The notes: a model not told the origin generated them from the letters alone. A stretch of 64,000 bases of DNA from Capra hircus (GCF_001704415.2 NW_017189517.1:10179167-10243166), one strand, 5' to 3'. Shown: positions 13,601-22,990, counted from the first letter of the stretch. A program made the numbers and translations.

Positions 13601-16600
13601 CACGCATGTGAAGGCTTAGCCTCCTCTAAGACTTTGGAATAAGCTGTCTCCTGCTGCTTTTCACCTGTATGGTTTTCGTGTTGACTGTTTGGCCTTACCT
13701 GGTTTAGAAATACTAAAGGGACCTATTTGCAGTGGATACGTTGTTCCGTTCTTAGTTTCTGAATTCGTGAGATATTTGCCTTTACTGAGACTGACTCAGT
13801 AGACCTGAAGGGAGTTTAATGTTCAGTGATGTTCTCAGTTAGTCAAGGAATCTGCCTGCTGTCATATAGAAACAGGGCTGGATTTAGAGACAGACTGCAA
13901 AGTCGGTCAGCCAGTGGGTACATACACATTTGCCTCTGCTGCTGGGAATGAGGCACTCTGGGACACATATGAAGGAGTAAGTGACGCTTCCTAAACGGGT
14001 GACAGAGCTGTGCGTGTCAGTCAGAGATAGTCTGGATAAACCTTTGCTAGACTTTAGCTTCTGTATCCCCCATCCCCCGCCCCACTCCTAGGTCTGTGCA
14101 CATGAGCGTGTTAATAGTCACTTCTAGGATGAGTTGGAGGGGCTTGGAGAGGAGAGGGAGAATCAGTGACTAGCCTGGCTGGTTGGGAAAAAATGTGTTA
14201 TGTTACTGGTGGAAAGCTTCCTTAGAGAAGGTGAGCCTTGAAATTTGATGGAGAGGAAGGGTGTGGCGTGTCGGCTAAGAACTGAGGCCAGCGCCAAGCC
14301 CAGTGCTGGCCCTGAAGCCTCTGAGACACTTGGGAGACCCTCTAATTTAGTGCTCTGAGTGGCTTCCAGAGCAGACCACTCTCGGTGCTGATCTCACTGG
14401 CGCTGACCGCAGAGCTCCTCGGGGCTACTGTCACTCTTGCTCCACCATGACAGCTGGTCAGCTTTTCTCTCCTGCCTTGCATGAACACCATTGGTCAGAG
14501 AAGCCAGTGCCCAGCACCCACGTGCATCATTTCAAGGGTCCAGAGGTGTGTATCTCTGTGAAAAGTCACAATTCATTACATTTGACAGGTACGGCTGCTC
14601 TGGAAGAAGATGCTCAGATTCTGAAGGTGATTGAAGCCTACTGTACCAGCGCAAGCTTTCCACAAGGCCATGGCTCAAGTAGGTCCCCCCAGCCACTTTC
14701 TCTAATGAGTGATGTTTCTTCACTACTACTGCTCACTGCCTCTTGGAAAAAGAGCAAAGCAACCCAGATGGGCTGCAGGGTGTGGAAAGCAGGTGACTTG
14801 AAGCAGAGGAGTGGGTACAAGGCTGCATCTTTCAGATAAGCTGGTTTTAGCTACCAAGCGGTTTGTTTACCCACTATTTCTTTTCACCCAGAGAGAAAGA
14901 GAGATGCAAGAATAAAAAAAAGTTGGAGGTGATAGAAATGAAAAAAAATTTTTTTTTAAAGTCAATTTCCTTTGAAGTACACAAATACCTTCACCAACAC
15001 TAGTTAGGAATTAAAGAGCCCAAAGGGTTCCTGTGTCTGTGAACTGATGCTAATCTCTTCTTATAGGCAGATTTGGAAAGGAAGTCAAAATATTATCTTT
15101 GATCAGCTGCATATTTAAGCAAACAGAGCTTCACCAAGCTCAAGTTTCAGAGTTGCTCTGAAAATCTGGAAATGTAGCTGCTTAGCAGGGCCTGTTGAGA
15201 GTGTCTACAATTTATCAGGGACCTATTAGCTGAGGGTATTTCCCCCAGCCTGAAAGTGAGATGATGTTTTCTGATTCTTCCTTGTGCTTTTATAAAAGAC
15301 ATGTCACATGGCTTATGTCCTTGGCCTTTCATTATTAGAGACATTAAGGATACCTGGTGTCACGGTCTAGCCTCTGCAGAAGCCATGAGGTCTCCCTAAG
15401 GCTCCACTGGGACAGCCACTGAGCCCATGCTTGAGCATGGGCAGGGCTTCCTCAGTGAACCACCCTGAGGGGTGCTGTCAAAGTGACATGTCTCTAAGGG
15501 CATCATGGGAAAAGCGTTCTATGTGGACTTTGATACGTTTGACTTTGAAGGAGAGAGTGTCACACCTTGTGCTTCTCAGACCCAACCTGGCTTCAGCTTT
15601 GGGCATGCCTAGCCCTAATAACAAGATTCCAGGAGCCAGGAAAGGCAAGTGAGAGCAGTTTTTATCATAGAAACCAGGAAAGAGAGGGACACAAGGAGAC
15701 ACTAGAAGCAGCAGCTCTCCTATGATATCTGACCTCACCTCCTGCCTCCTCCTGTCTTCACTCTGATAGACACAGGAAATTTGCTCAGAGGTGCAGGCAG
15801 GCATTCTGGCCTCAAGAGTCACATTGTCTCTCCTCCTCCCTGGCCTCCCTTTTATGTGTGGAAAGTGTCTAGCACAGTGCTTGGCACGCAGTAAGCCATT
15901 TAGCATCATGGTGTCATGGTGACCGACACCATACATTCCTCTCCAGCCAAAAGTCCTGCTCCCCTAAAACTGATCCCTACTGTTTCTCGCTGCATCCAGT
16001 TGGTTGGTCAGTCAGCCAGTCTGCTACCCACTTATTAAGCGTCTACGAAGTCCTTGGCCCTGCAGAAGACAGAGACAGATCCCCTTCGAGGAAAGCATGG
16101 AGATTGAGTGAAGGCAGTGAGTGTTCAGAAGTTGAAGGGAATTGGCTCAGAAGAGAGGAAGCCAGTGGTTCAAGGAGACAGAAGATTAAGGGATCTAGCT
16201 CTCAGAGGAAGGATACAGAAGGGAGGCGGAGGTTGGAGGTGCAGGAGAGCTGTCTGGTCAGGTCCCATGGCTGCTCTGTCACCTTCTCAATCCCAGAGCA
16301 AGGAGATGGTGAGCAGACAGTGGTCAGGACGCCTGCATCTTTGCAGCTGTTGTGATCATCTCCCCACCCCCACTCTACCCTTGATCAAAATAGTCTCCAC
16401 TGACTCTGCGTCACCCTGTAAGGTGGAGAACAAATGGGGTGAATGATGCTTCTGAAGACTTTTTAAGCATGTTGCATCTCCATGTAGTGCTATGTTCTGC
16501 ATGATTTTTACTAAAATACAAAACACACAGAGTGTGGTATGCCATTCCCCAGAGATGGGCAGGGAGGAATGGTTGCTGGCCAGCTCTTTGCTTTGGAGGA

Positions 16601-19600
16601 GGCGGAACAGGAAAGGAGGGAGCCTTGGTTGAGGATAATCTCACAGCAGCCTTTTCACATTGTTTCTGGATACAAAATGTGCCCCTGCCCCCAGGGCTGA
16701 AACAATGTATTTGGCCATTTCATTTCTCATGTCAGAAAGATTTCATCAGAAAACGTGACTGCTCTTGGGGTGCCAGTCAGCCAGATGCCGTCAACAAAGA
16801 CCCCTCAAAAACAATCGTAGAAAGGAACAAACCCCCAATAAATAGTCTCCTCTAGTAATCCCCCTCCTCTGCCTCTGGCTACCCTTGTCTGTAGGTGCTC
16901 GCAAAGATTCCGTTCCCCAAGTCTTACTCCCCGAGGAGGAGAAACTCATCGTTGAAGAAACCAGAAGCAACGGCCAGACCATCATTGAAGAAAAGTGAGT
17001 AGAGCTGGCTAAACCTTTTCTGGTATTTCCAGGGGCTGGAAAGAAGGTTCCAGCAGACCAAGCTAGCACTGAAGGGCAGACCCTCCTCATCAGAGCATGA
17101 GGCCCTCTTGGTTGATCGTACAGTTGGGAGCCCAGGGAGGGCTGCTCCCACAACAAAGGGAAAGAGAAAGGAGAGGCAGAGGTGGCAGCCAGCTCCCCGG
17201 ACAGGAAGGGACTTCAGGGTAGAAAGGAATACTGCTCCAGATGGGTTTGGGAGGCATTGGGAAGGCCACAGCCCCAATTCCTCTGCCCATGGCAATGCCC
17301 CTCACATTTATGGACTCAGGCACTGGACTTTCAATACTTGACCTCATTTAAACTCCTAGAGCAATCCAGTGAGATACACCACCATTGAGATTCACCACCG
17401 TTACAGATGAGAAAATTGTGATTCAAGAAAGTTATGTCCTTGACCTACCTTTGCACAGTAATGAGGGTGACCTACCAGGGGAAAATCAGGTTAAATACTT
17501 GTTTAAACTTGAGTCATTTCTGAAGTCAGGCCTAAATTTGCATAGGACAGCTTTTTTCATAGCACTTGGCACCGTCAATATATTTTTCCATCTGGTGTAT
17601 GAAGTGATACGGCCAAATGGTAAAGCACTTGGGCTCAAGAGAAGAACAGCCCTGGTTCAAGTCCAGATTCTGGTACTTGTTAGCTGTGTGACCTGGGACA
17701 AGTTCCTTCCCTTCTCTCTGCCTCAGTTTCCTCATCTATAAACTGGATGTGATAATAATACTTTCAGGGTTGTTGTGAGGTTAAATGGAATAGGAAGTAC
17801 AAAGGCTCAGCACATGATAATCACTCAATAAGTGATGATCATATAGTAATAGTTATTTACTCAATAGTAATAGTTGATAACTCAATAATAGTAATACTTT
17901 AATTACTATCATTATGGCTACATTCACCCGCCCAACGACTTTATGAGGCTTTCAGGGAATGGGTTACTATCCCCATTTTGTATGTGAAGAAAATGAGACC
18001 AAGAGAGGGTGAAAAGAAAACTGGTTACCCAAGGTTAGAGGACTGGTAAGTTGTAGAATAAGTGGAACTCTGATCTCCAAAGTCCTCGTCCAGGGAGAGA
18101 GAGTGAGAGAGGAAATGACTCTTCTACAACTCAGCCAAGGTGCTTTATCCCTTTCGGAATATGTGGAATCTTCCAGAAATAACGCCCTGACTTTGTGTCA
18201 CGTATGCTGGTGAGAAGGGCAATGTGCTCGTGCAGATACTATAGGCTAGGCAGGGCCTGGTGCCACCTCTCATTACAGAATGTCAGGTGATGCACCTTCC
18301 TCCCCCAAGGGAGAAATCAAAACTTTATGAGCAGCCCTAGTCTCTTTTTTTTTTTTCACTTTTTTCTATTTAAAAATTGAAGTAGAGTTGATATACAATA
18401 ATATATAAGTTGGACTTCCCTGGTAGCTCAGATGGTAAAGTGTCTGCCTACAATGTGGGAGACCCAGGTTCGATCCCTGGGTCGGGAAGATCCCCTGGAG
18501 GAGGAAATGGCAACCCACTCCAGTACTGTTGCCTGGAAAATCTCATGGACGGAGGATCCTGGTAGGCTACAGTCCATGGGGTCACAAAGAGTTGGACATG
18601 ACTGAGCGGATATATAAGTTACAGGTGTACAATGTACTAGTCGCTTTTTCCGTACTCGAGCTGGGGAGTGAGCAGTGGAGGAGAGAGGTAATAGAAAAAG
18701 TGTGGTGACTCGGCATTGGAATGAGCTGGTGTGATTGTGGTTGTTAGCCCATAAAAATGAGGGACACAGGGGACATTCATAGCAGCATCTCTCCCCAGAA
18801 AGGTCTGCCAGAAAGGTCACTGGTTTTCAGAAACTGTGTTTCTATAAAGCTGCTTTTCTTCTTAAGTATCACTTAATACTTCGATGCCAACTATTACTCT
18901 CTAAACTTCATGTTCTAGGAGCCTTGTCGATACTGTTTATGCCTTGAAAGATGAGGTTAAAGAGCTGAAACAGGTAATGAAATTTCTCAGATCCTAACAA
19001 GCCTGCTCCCTCTTCCCTGCCTCAGGAGAAAGCCAAGAACAAGGTGGTGAGGTGGGGATTTCCCTTGTGTCATCCAGGTGAGTTTTGTCGATTTTACCAT
19101 GTGGCCTTGGATTTCAATTTCTGAGGCTTGCTTATATACCTATTTAGCGTTCAAAATAGGGTTCCAAACTTAGTTACAATTTTCATGTTCCCTGACATTT
19201 ACAAACAGAATTTAAGAAAAGATAAGTCATTCATGGGACTTCCCTGGTGGCTCAGACGTTAAAACGTCTATCTACAATGCGAGAGACTTGGGTTCAATCC
19301 CTGGGTAGGGAAGATTCCCTGGAGAAGGAAATGGCAACCCACTCCTGTACTCTTGCCTGGAAAATCCCATGGACGGAGGAGCTTGGTGCATGGGGTCGCA
19401 CCCATTACTGTCCATGGGGTCGCAAAGAGTCGGGCACGACTGAGTGACTTCATGTAAATAGAACCAATAAGTCATGAATTGTGGGCTCCTCTGGCACTCT
19501 TCCTTGAGTTTGAGGACTGCCTGTACTTGGTGATGGGGTAAAGGCTAGATTGTAAGGAGAGAGACCAGAAGCTGGAAGATCACTTAGGAGGCTATTACAG

Positions 19601-20749
19601 AACTCAAGGTGAGACGTGATGAAGTCCTGAGCTGAGGAGAGAGAGCCACTGAGGCTGCAGAGGAGGGACGTGGGAGTAAAGGAGGTATATAGCCGAGTTA
19701 GAGCCTGCGGAAAATGGTGCTGTGATGTGGGAGTTAAGAAAGACTCAGAGGGCTCCCCTGGTGGCTCAGTGGTTAAGAGTTCAGCTGCCAGTGCAGGAGA
19801 CATGGGTTTGATCCCTGACCCAGGAAGATCCCACATGGCCCAGCGTAGCGAGGCCTGTGCACCACGGCTATTGAGCCGGTGCTGTAGAGCCCATGTGCCA
19901 CAGCTACTGAAGCCCGCATGCCTAGAGCCCATGCTCTGCAACGAAAGAAGCCACTGCAATGAGAAACCTGTGCACCACCGCTGGAGAGCGGCCCCCCTCC
20001 AAAACTAGAGTAAAGTCTGTGCAGCAACGGAGACTCACCACAGCCAAAAAGAAAGTAAATAAATAAAATTATTTAAAAAAGAGAAAGAGACAGAGATGGC
20101 AGATGAAACTTTTTCATCTGGGTATATACTTTGATATGGTGGTGTCCTTCCTGAAAATCAGAAACTACAGGAGGAAGAGATGTTTGGGTGATGGGGGAGA
20201 TACTGGGTTCACTTTAGAACATAATGAACCTGAGGGCCTTATAACAAGTGTAGGTGGAAATATCAAGTTGGCCCTGGGGACTGTGGACCTGGTGTTCCTG
20301 AGCTGAGATGAGGTCAGTGCCAGAGAGAATTGGGGTGGCCTCTTCATAGATACTTGAGTTGAAAGAAAAGAAACAGTAAGTGAAAAGAGTGAGTCAGAAG
20401 AGGGCCCAGGCCAGAGCCCTAGAGAATATTTGTCTTGATATTCCAGGGGTTGGTCAGTGAGAAGTAGAATAATCCAGAAGCTGCTGAGGGAGAGGAGTTT
20501 GAGGAGGGAGAGTGTCCTCAGTGGTGAAGGCTGCTAGGAGGTTGAGCATGAGGAGCCCTGTGGCAGGGACTGTTTGTTTGGTAACCAATCAGCCTTTTCC
20601 CATTGTAGGAGAATAAAAGAATGAAGCAATGCCTGGAGGAAGAGTTGAAATCAAGAAGGGACCTAGAGAAGCTGGTCCGGAGGCTGTTGAAGCAAACTGA
20701 TGAGTGTATTCGGGCCGAGTCCAGTAGCAAGACCTCCATTCTCCCATAA
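1564..20749 (+). CDS. ARHGEF6: ARHGEF6 (alpha-PIX/Cool-2) C-terminal half, 12 coding exons
   Basis: Rho guanine-nucleotide exchange factor for Rac1/Cdc42 that binds PAK kinases and GIT scaffolds at focal adhesions and dendritic spines. Joined exons are 1564-1623, 3597-3743, 7189-7275, 8064-8142, 9116-9261, 10578-10703, 12271-12291, 13400-13493, 14589-14678, 16895-16994, 18919-18973 and 20609-20749. They total 1146 nt, or 381 residues plus stop, and keep one frame across every GT-AG junction. If the protein has the 776-residue length of human ARHGEF6, this is residues 396-776: the DH domain end, the PH domain (about 443-548), a Ser/Pro-rich linker, the GIT-binding segment and the C-terminal coiled coil. 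The N-terminal CH and SH3 domains and most of the DH domain lie to the left of the window. The identification rests on near-identity with remembered human ARHGEF6; no database was searched. Human mutations cause X-linked intellectual disability (known of the gene). Confidence 0.97.
1624..3596 (+). other. ARHGEF6 intron
   Basis: Non-coding, about 2 kb. A TA-rich microsatellite lies near 2836-2888. No interspersed repeat is confidently recognised. A 68-codon open frame at 2354-2560 has no recognisable family or splice context. Confidence 0.8.
2836..2888. repeat. (TA)n-rich low-complexity tract
   Basis: Two TA runs separated by a short GTAATATAGTAGTG spacer, inside an ARHGEF6 intron. Confidence 0.85.
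3597..3743 (+). CDS. ARHGEF6: ARHGEF6 exon, DH/PH junction (residues ~416-464)
   Basis: 147 nt, 49 codons, phase 0/0. It starts GQCQDLRKRKQLELQ and ends VMVQCGTSE. It covers the end of DH, the DH-PH linker and the first PH strand (NVIFMSQVMVQ). Acceptor TCTGTAG, donor GTAAGA. The end differs from the remembered human sequence (YGACE there, CGTSE here). Confidence 0.95.
4130..5760 (-). mobile_element. Degenerate L2-like LINE sequence, reverse (interrupted)
   Basis: Purine-rich sequence with phrases typical of reversed L2 relics (gain of mean weight, drift high), interrupted by the L1 3' end near 4965-5146. The classification is from memory of the consensus style, and the boundaries are approximate. 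Confidence 0.35.
4965..5146 (+). mobile_element. L1 3' end fragment
   Basis: Contains the common cetartiodactyl L1 tail: ACTGTATAGCGCAGGGAACT, then GAATCACTTTGCCATACACT, and a terminal CAATAAAAAAAAAAAA at about 5128-5144. Related tails occur near 45785-46012, 62083-62175 and, reversed, 28360-28510. Confidence 0.65.
5834..6264 (-). mobile_element. BovB (RTE) LINE 3' fragment, reverse
   Basis: Reverse strand encodes the C-terminal BovB reverse-transcriptase segment (YGCESWTVKKAECQRIDAFE and on to WRWRRFLRVPW), broken by substitutions. The left end has the CAGTTCAGTTGAGTCGCTCA terminus shared with Bov SINE tails. 5'-truncated near 6264. Confidence 0.9.
6356..6551. mobile_element. MER1-like non-autonomous hAT element
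   Basis: Terminal inverted repeats: CAGTGGTCCCCAACC at the left and, reversed, CAAGGGTCCTCAACC at the right (13 of 15 match). Flanks GTTAAGAG and TGTTAGAG resemble an 8-bp hAT target duplication with drift. The interior has the GATTCAAGCACATTACATG phrase of this family. Confidence 0.7.
6758..6968 (+). mobile_element. Bov-tA SINE
   Basis: tRNA-Glu-like head (GGACTTACCAGGTGGTACTA, degenerate B box GGTTCAATTCC) fused to a BovA body ending in CACAACTGAACGACTGAG and a CACACA tail. Confidence 0.92.
7189..7275 (+). CDS. ARHGEF6: ARHGEF6 exon, PH domain (residues ~465-493)
   Basis: 87 nt, 29 codons, phase 0/0. It starts EKEERYLMLFSSVLIM and ends MSGFIYQ, the central beta strands of the PH domain. 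Acceptor CACTTCAG, donor GTTAGT. Confidence 0.95.
7276..9115 (+). other. Two ARHGEF6 introns flanking the 8064-8142 exon
   Basis: Introns 7276-8063 and 8143-9115. Non-coding, with no interspersed repeat I can recognise in either; base composition is ordinary. Confidence 0.7.
8064..8142 (+). CDS. ARHGEF6: ARHGEF6 exon, PH domain (residues ~494-520)
   Basis: 79 nt, 26 codons plus one base. It reads GKIPIAGMVVTRLDEIEG and then NDSTFEIT, with the last glycine split by the intron. Acceptor CTGCTAG, donor GTAGGT. Confidence 0.95.
9116..9261 (+). CDS. ARHGEF6: ARHGEF6 exon, PH C-terminal helix and Ser-rich linker (residues ~520-568)
   Basis: 146 nt. It completes a glycine codon, then reads NTVERIVVHCSNNQDFQDWL and on to RLIRGPASCSS and SSSSCSAHS. 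It holds the C-terminal PH helix, with the conserved W of QDWL, followed by a serine-rich linker. Acceptor ATCCAG, donor GTAAGT. Confidence 0.95.
9390..10025. mobile_element. Tigger-like (TcMar) DNA transposon relic, interrupted
   Basis: The left end CAGTCAAACCTCATTAATTC matches the reversed right end CAGTAAAATCTCATCAATTC at 17 of 20 positions. TA dinucleotides flank both ends (9388-9389, 10026-10027), as expected for Tc1/mariner integration. No transposase frame remains. Confidence 0.7.
9588..9839 (+). mobile_element. BovB LINE 3' end, forward
   Basis: Forward BovB terminus: phrases for GHLMRRADSLGKTLMLRKIE-like sequence, then the shared tail CACGGGGTCGCAAAGAGTCA and a short CAACAACAGC end. 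Severely 5'-truncated; it lies inside the Tigger-like relic and so is younger. Confidence 0.88.
10110..10290 (+). mobile_element. MIR SINE relic
   Basis: MIR core wording: GGGTTCAAATCTTGACTTTG, then the position of the CTGTGTGACC core followed by a decayed tail ending in CATTAAATGTTGACTGTTA. Confidence 0.65.
10578..10703 (+). CDS. ARHGEF6: ARHGEF6 exon, Pro-rich linker (residues ~569-610)
   Basis: 126 nt, 42 codons, phase 0/0. It starts SFSSTGQPRGPLEPP and ends LRPSAALGYKE: a proline-rich, unstructured linker essentially identical to the human protein as remembered. Acceptor TTTTCCCAG, donor GTAATT. Confidence 0.95.
10704..12270 (+). other. ARHGEF6 intron, repeat-poor
   Basis: 1.57 kb with no interspersed repeat that I recognise. 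Open frames are short. Unlike most other introns here it has no ruminant SINE. Confidence 0.65.
12271..12291 (+). CDS. ARHGEF6: ARHGEF6 21-nt microexon (RMSYILK)
   Basis: A 21-nt exon encoding RMSYILK between acceptor TTCACTTTAG and donor GTAAGG. It is phase 0 on both sides, so skipping would remove seven residues without a frameshift. The same seven residues follow GYKE in the human protein, which supports its use as an exon. A large inverted repeat lies 190 nt downstream. Confidence 0.9.
12292..13399 (+). other. ARHGEF6 intron downstream of the microexon
   Basis: 1.1 kb, AT-rich, non-coding. It contains the inverted repeat 12482-12613; nothing else is recognised. Confidence 0.75.
12482..12613. 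repeat. Long imperfect inverted repeat (about 46-nt arms)
   Basis: The left arm 12482-12526 begins ATGAAAAACT and ends AGAAATAGC. The right arm 12567-12613, reversed, begins ATGAAAAACTC and ends AGAAATAGT. About four mismatches and one gap separate the arms, most convertible to G-U pairs in RNA. The loop is about 40 nt with a T12 run. It would form a long hairpin in the pre-mRNA. Confidence 0.85.
13400..13493 (+). CDS. ARHGEF6: ARHGEF6 exon, basic GIT-binding region start (residues ~618-649)
   Basis: 94 nt. It reads ESSKSPKTMKKFLHKRKTER and on to KPSEEEYVIRK, plus one base of the next codon. This Lys/Arg-rich segment begins the region that in PIX proteins binds GIT1/GIT2 (family knowledge). 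Acceptor CCCTTATAG, donor GTATGT. Confidence 0.95.
13494..14588 (+). other. ARHGEF6 intron
   Basis: 1.1 kb, non-coding and of average composition. No repeat is recognised; splice signals are GTATGT and TTTGACAG. Confidence 0.7.
14589..14678 (+). CDS. ARHGEF6: ARHGEF6 exon, GIT-binding helix (residues ~649-679)
   Basis: 90 nt with split serine codons at both ends. It reads TAALEEDAQILKVIEAYC and on to TSASFPQGHGS. The acidic ALEEDAQILKVIEAYC helix is the most conserved GIT-binding stretch of alpha- and beta-PIX. Acceptor TTTGACAG, donor GTAGGT. Confidence 0.95.
14679..16894 (+). other. ARHGEF6 intron
   Basis: 2.2 kb, non-coding. A MIR-like fragment (AGCACAGTGCTTGGCACGCA, about 15870-15900) and weak reversed-L2 wording (about 16015-16300) are visible. 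The 152-codon reverse frame at 15478-15936 overlaps these and matches no family I know. Confidence 0.65.
16895..16994 (+). CDS. ARHGEF6: ARHGEF6 exon, pre-coiled-coil acidic segment (residues ~679-712)
   Basis: 100 nt. It reads ARKDSVPQVLLPEEEKLIVE and on to ETRSNGQTIIEE, plus two bases of a lysine codon. Acceptor GTCTGTAG, donor GTGAGT. The first residue is Ala where the human protein has Thr, as remembered. Confidence 0.94.
17600..17840 (+). mobile_element. MIR SINE
   Basis: Well-preserved MIR core: TTAGCTGTGTGACCTGGGAC, then CTGCCTCAGTTTCCTCATCT and GGGTTGTTGTGAGGTTAAAT. Pan-mammalian age class. Confidence 0.88.
18412..18609 (+). mobile_element. Bov-tA SINE with perfect target duplication
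   Basis: tRNA-like head GGACTTCCCTGGTAGCTCAG, B box GGTTCGATCCC, and BovA body ending GACATGACTGAGCGG. Flanked by an identical 11-bp target-site duplication ATATATAAGTT (18401-18411 and 18610-18620). The host sequence reads as an L1-type tail fragment. Confidence 0.95.
18919..18973 (+). CDS. ARHGEF6: ARHGEF6 exon, coiled-coil start (residues ~712-730)
   Basis: 55 nt. It completes a lysine codon and reads SLVDTVYALKDEVKELKQ, with heptad-spaced Val/Leu. This is the start of the multimerising C-terminal coiled coil. Acceptor TGTTCTAG, donor GTAATG. Confidence 0.95.
19235..19456 (+). mobile_element. Bov-tA SINE
   Basis: Head GGGACTTCCCTGGTGGCTCA and BovA body. The sequence CATGGGGTCGCA occurs twice near 19389-19431, a short internal duplication. 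Possible target duplication ATAAGTCAT at 19222-19230 and 19467-19475. Confidence 0.9.
19520..20560 (-). mobile_element. L2-like LINE relic, reverse, interrupted
   Basis: Reverse-strand L2 wording: GGAGGCTATTACAGAACTCA (about 19587), then GAGATACTGGGTTCAC and GGCCCTGGGGACTG further on. It is broken by the CHR SINE at 19750-20080. Confidence 0.5.
19750..20080 (+). mobile_element. CHR-type SINE, near full length
   Basis: Head GGGCTCCCCTGGTGGCTCAG and B-box-like GGTTTGATCCC, then a long CHR body with the repeated CACGGCTATTGAG and CACAGCTACTGAAG motif, ending in an A-rich AAATAAAATTATT tail. Confidence 0.85.
20609..20749 (+). CDS. ARHGEF6: ARHGEF6 last coding exon, coiled coil and stop
   Basis: 141 nt including TAA (20747-20749). 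It starts ENKRMKQCLEEELKSRRDLE, continues KLVRRLLKQTDECIRAESS and ends SKTSILP. The first 35 or so residues are a leucine-heptad coiled coil. The TSILP end lacks the PDZ ligand of beta-PIX, which marks this as the alpha paralogue. Acceptor CATTGTAG. Confidence 0.96.
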   Translation, partial: ENKRMKQCLEEELKSRRDLEKLVRRLLKQTDECIRAESSSKTSILP

Positions 20750-20855
20750 CCATCACTGTGTGGCTGGCAGAGGGTGCCTGTAGGGTGTCAGGAAATGTCC
20801 AGCTGAGTGATCTGACTCAGTTTGCTCACTTCTCTGGTTTTTATTTCACATCTTA

Positions 20856-20858
<3 letters not shown>

Positions 20859-20890
<32 letters not shown>
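20859..20890 (+). repeat. (TG)16 microsatellite in ARHGEF6 3' UTR
   Basis: An uninterrupted TG dinucleotide run, about 110 nt after the ARHGEF6 stop codon. In the message it is a UG repeat, a class bound by TDP-43 and CELF proteins (general knowledge). Confidence 0.95.
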
Positions 20891-20894
<4 letters not shown>

Positions 20895-22555
20895 GATGAG
20901 TGTTTGTGGTTGTTTGGTTATTGATTGGTTGTTTATTTTTTTGACAGGAGTAAAAAAGCAAGAGGGGGTGGGAGAAGTCTCCCCAGAGTCTTTTCCATCA
21001 GTAAGCAAAGGGAAGCTATTGTAGGCAGATGACTCACAGGGTCTTTAGATGGCCTTCAATTCATAGTGCCTCTTTACCAGCCATTATCCTTGGGTCACTC
21101 TTGTTGGGCTGGCTGCTCTCCCCAAGTGGCTGGCCACAGCTTATTAAAATGTGAACTTGACTTTCCCCTTAATGCTTCCCTCTACCTGGCAGCCCCTTAG
21201 TACCTAATTTACTGAAGGCAACATTTCTGGAACTCTGACTGGGGAAGGTGAAAGGCAAATATGTTTGCCCAGTGATCCAGCTGCCCTTCCCTGACACAGC
21301 CTGTGCCACCCTCAATACCCGCTTTTTAAAATGACTACCCTGTGTTGTCTATAAGACCAAGAAAACTGTAGTACCCTTTCTCCTTTCATGTTGGTTTATG
21401 TTTCCATTCTGTGGGGCAGAAGCTCTGGTCACCCATGCCAACACCAAATCCATTAGCAAGCTGCACTGGAGCGTCTTCCCCTCAGTAGCCAACTTGCCCA
21501 TCTCTTGCCAGTGCATGCTAGGTTTTGTCCCTGGCCTTCTGCCTTGTGTAGAAGTTTTCTATTTCCCCAGTGCTTTAAGCCAACCATCCCAATCAGTGTG
21601 TAAACTGGTTTGTGTGTGCTTTTGCTTTTTAAAAATATAGACTGTGAGCAGTTCCTTTTATCTACATCACATACTCAAGTTGCAACTTCTCATCCTTCAG
21701 TCTACACTGAGGTGATGTGGCGCCCTAGCAGACAGCTTTAATTCCCTTGATTGTCCTCCCATATATGCTGTGAGATGCTGTAATAGTCATCAGCCTCTTT
21801 GAGTAGGACTCTAAGCATGATTTGCAGATATGTGCTGTTGGGCCAGTTTGTACAGCTGGAAGGAAAGGGCCCCTCTAGTAGCTGTGTGCTGGTTCCTAGC
21901 AAAGCTGATTATTTAGAACTGGTTTACTCAAGTTGTTCATTGAATCAAACCCTTGCTGAGGGTTTCTAATATCTGAGAAATTAGAACTGTGATAAACCAG
22001 GTATAGAAGGCAGTCATGGCAGAGCAGCACACATCCAAATCCAGCACAGTTGAAAGTTGCAACCTGCCACTGTCTCTCCCAAAGAGAGACAATTTGACCA
22101 GATGGGAGAGATCGCTGGAAAGAGAGGTCAAGGACCAATGGACAGATCAAAGTTGTCTCCCAGATATGTTCAGTAGGTACCTATAAATATGGGTTTTGCA
22201 AATGTTGTTTAGGAACCAAACTTGAACTCCCCAGCTTGCTAAGCCCTTTTCCTTTTTAGTACAGGGTGGGAAGGGGTCTCAACTCCCATAGCTACTTGTT
22301 ATGGGGCTGTTGACTGCTTGCCACATGGCAGAAATTACATCGTCCACAGGAAATGGACTTTTCCTGCAGACCAATCTCAGCCAACCACACACAGCCGTCT
22401 TTGGAAGCTGAAGACCAAAGAAGACTTCTTGGAATGGCTGTGTTCTGTTTTTAGCCCAATGATTTAGAGATGCCATCCTTCACTTCCAGAAGAAAAACAA
22501 CAATAACAACACAGATCGTAGCATCTGCCCTGTCTGTGGTTAGTCAATGGCTTAC

Positions 22556-22561
22556 AATAAA
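22556..22561 (+). promoter_or_regulatory. Candidate proximal poly(A) signal, ARHGEF6
   Basis: AATAAA followed by TG-rich sequence (TGTGCAAAC, then ATCTGTAGG). Cleavage 10-30 nt further would give a 3' UTR of about 1.83 kb. Confidence 0.5.
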
Positions 22562-22984
22562 TGTGCAAACAATATCTGTAGGAAAAATTTTTTGTGATTA
22601 CAAATACTTTAGTTGATAAGGTATATAGGATTGCTTAAAATATTGACAGGTCTTTATTTTAAAGTGACGTGTCCATATGCATGTTTTGGGGGTGTGGCCC
22701 TTCTGATGAGAGGCCCTGGGTACTCTGGGTAATGTAGTTTTTGCAGAGTGGTGTCCACGCTCACACTCAACAATCCTATACAGGAAATGAAGCCATGTTA
22801 GCCTGACAGCAGTGTCTCCATAGTTGTGTTGTTTACAATACTCTATAAATGGGTCCCTGTAACCCTGTAGTTAAACTGCTACCCTTCGAGGCCTTTCAGT
22901 TCCTCTTCTGTCATGTCCCTTCTTACACAAGCTCAAATTTTCTAACTTGTTTTTATTTTGAAGACTTTTAAAATGGACATTTTC

Positions 22985-22990
22985 AATAAA
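22985..22990 (+). promoter_or_regulatory. Candidate distal poly(A) signal, ARHGEF6
   Basis: AATAAATAAG followed within 30-50 nt by T/GT-rich sequence (CCTGTGTTTCTTCTTT), a usual downstream element. The repeat-rich intergenic region begins just after it, so this is my preferred gene end. Confidence 0.5.

Larger units (their letters stand above)
16995..18918 (+). other. ARHGEF6 intron
   Basis: 1.9 kb, non-coding. It contains a MIR (about 17600-17840), an L1-tail-like fragment (about 18350-18650) and the Bov-tA SINE 18412-18609 inside it. Confidence 0.75.
18974..20608 (+). other. ARHGEF6 last intron
   Basis: 1.6 kb, non-coding. It holds a Bov-tA SINE (19235-19456) and a reversed L2-like relic (about 19520-20560) split by a CHR SINE (19750-20080). 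The L2-like sequence ends about 50 nt before the last exon. Confidence 0.75.

Noticed and set aside
14447..14839. 130-codon open frame around an ARHGEF6 exon
   Set aside because: Only 14589-14678 is coding; the flanks are intron beyond clear splice sites.
15478..15936. 152-codon reverse frame
   Set aside because: Lies in an ARHGEF6 intron overlapping MIR-like sequence; no motif or splice context supports it.
18412..18490. tRNA-gene-like sequence with A and B boxes (also in all Bov-tA and CHR copies)
   Set aside because: These are SINE heads derived from tRNA-Glu, without a foldable acceptor stem and followed by SINE bodies.
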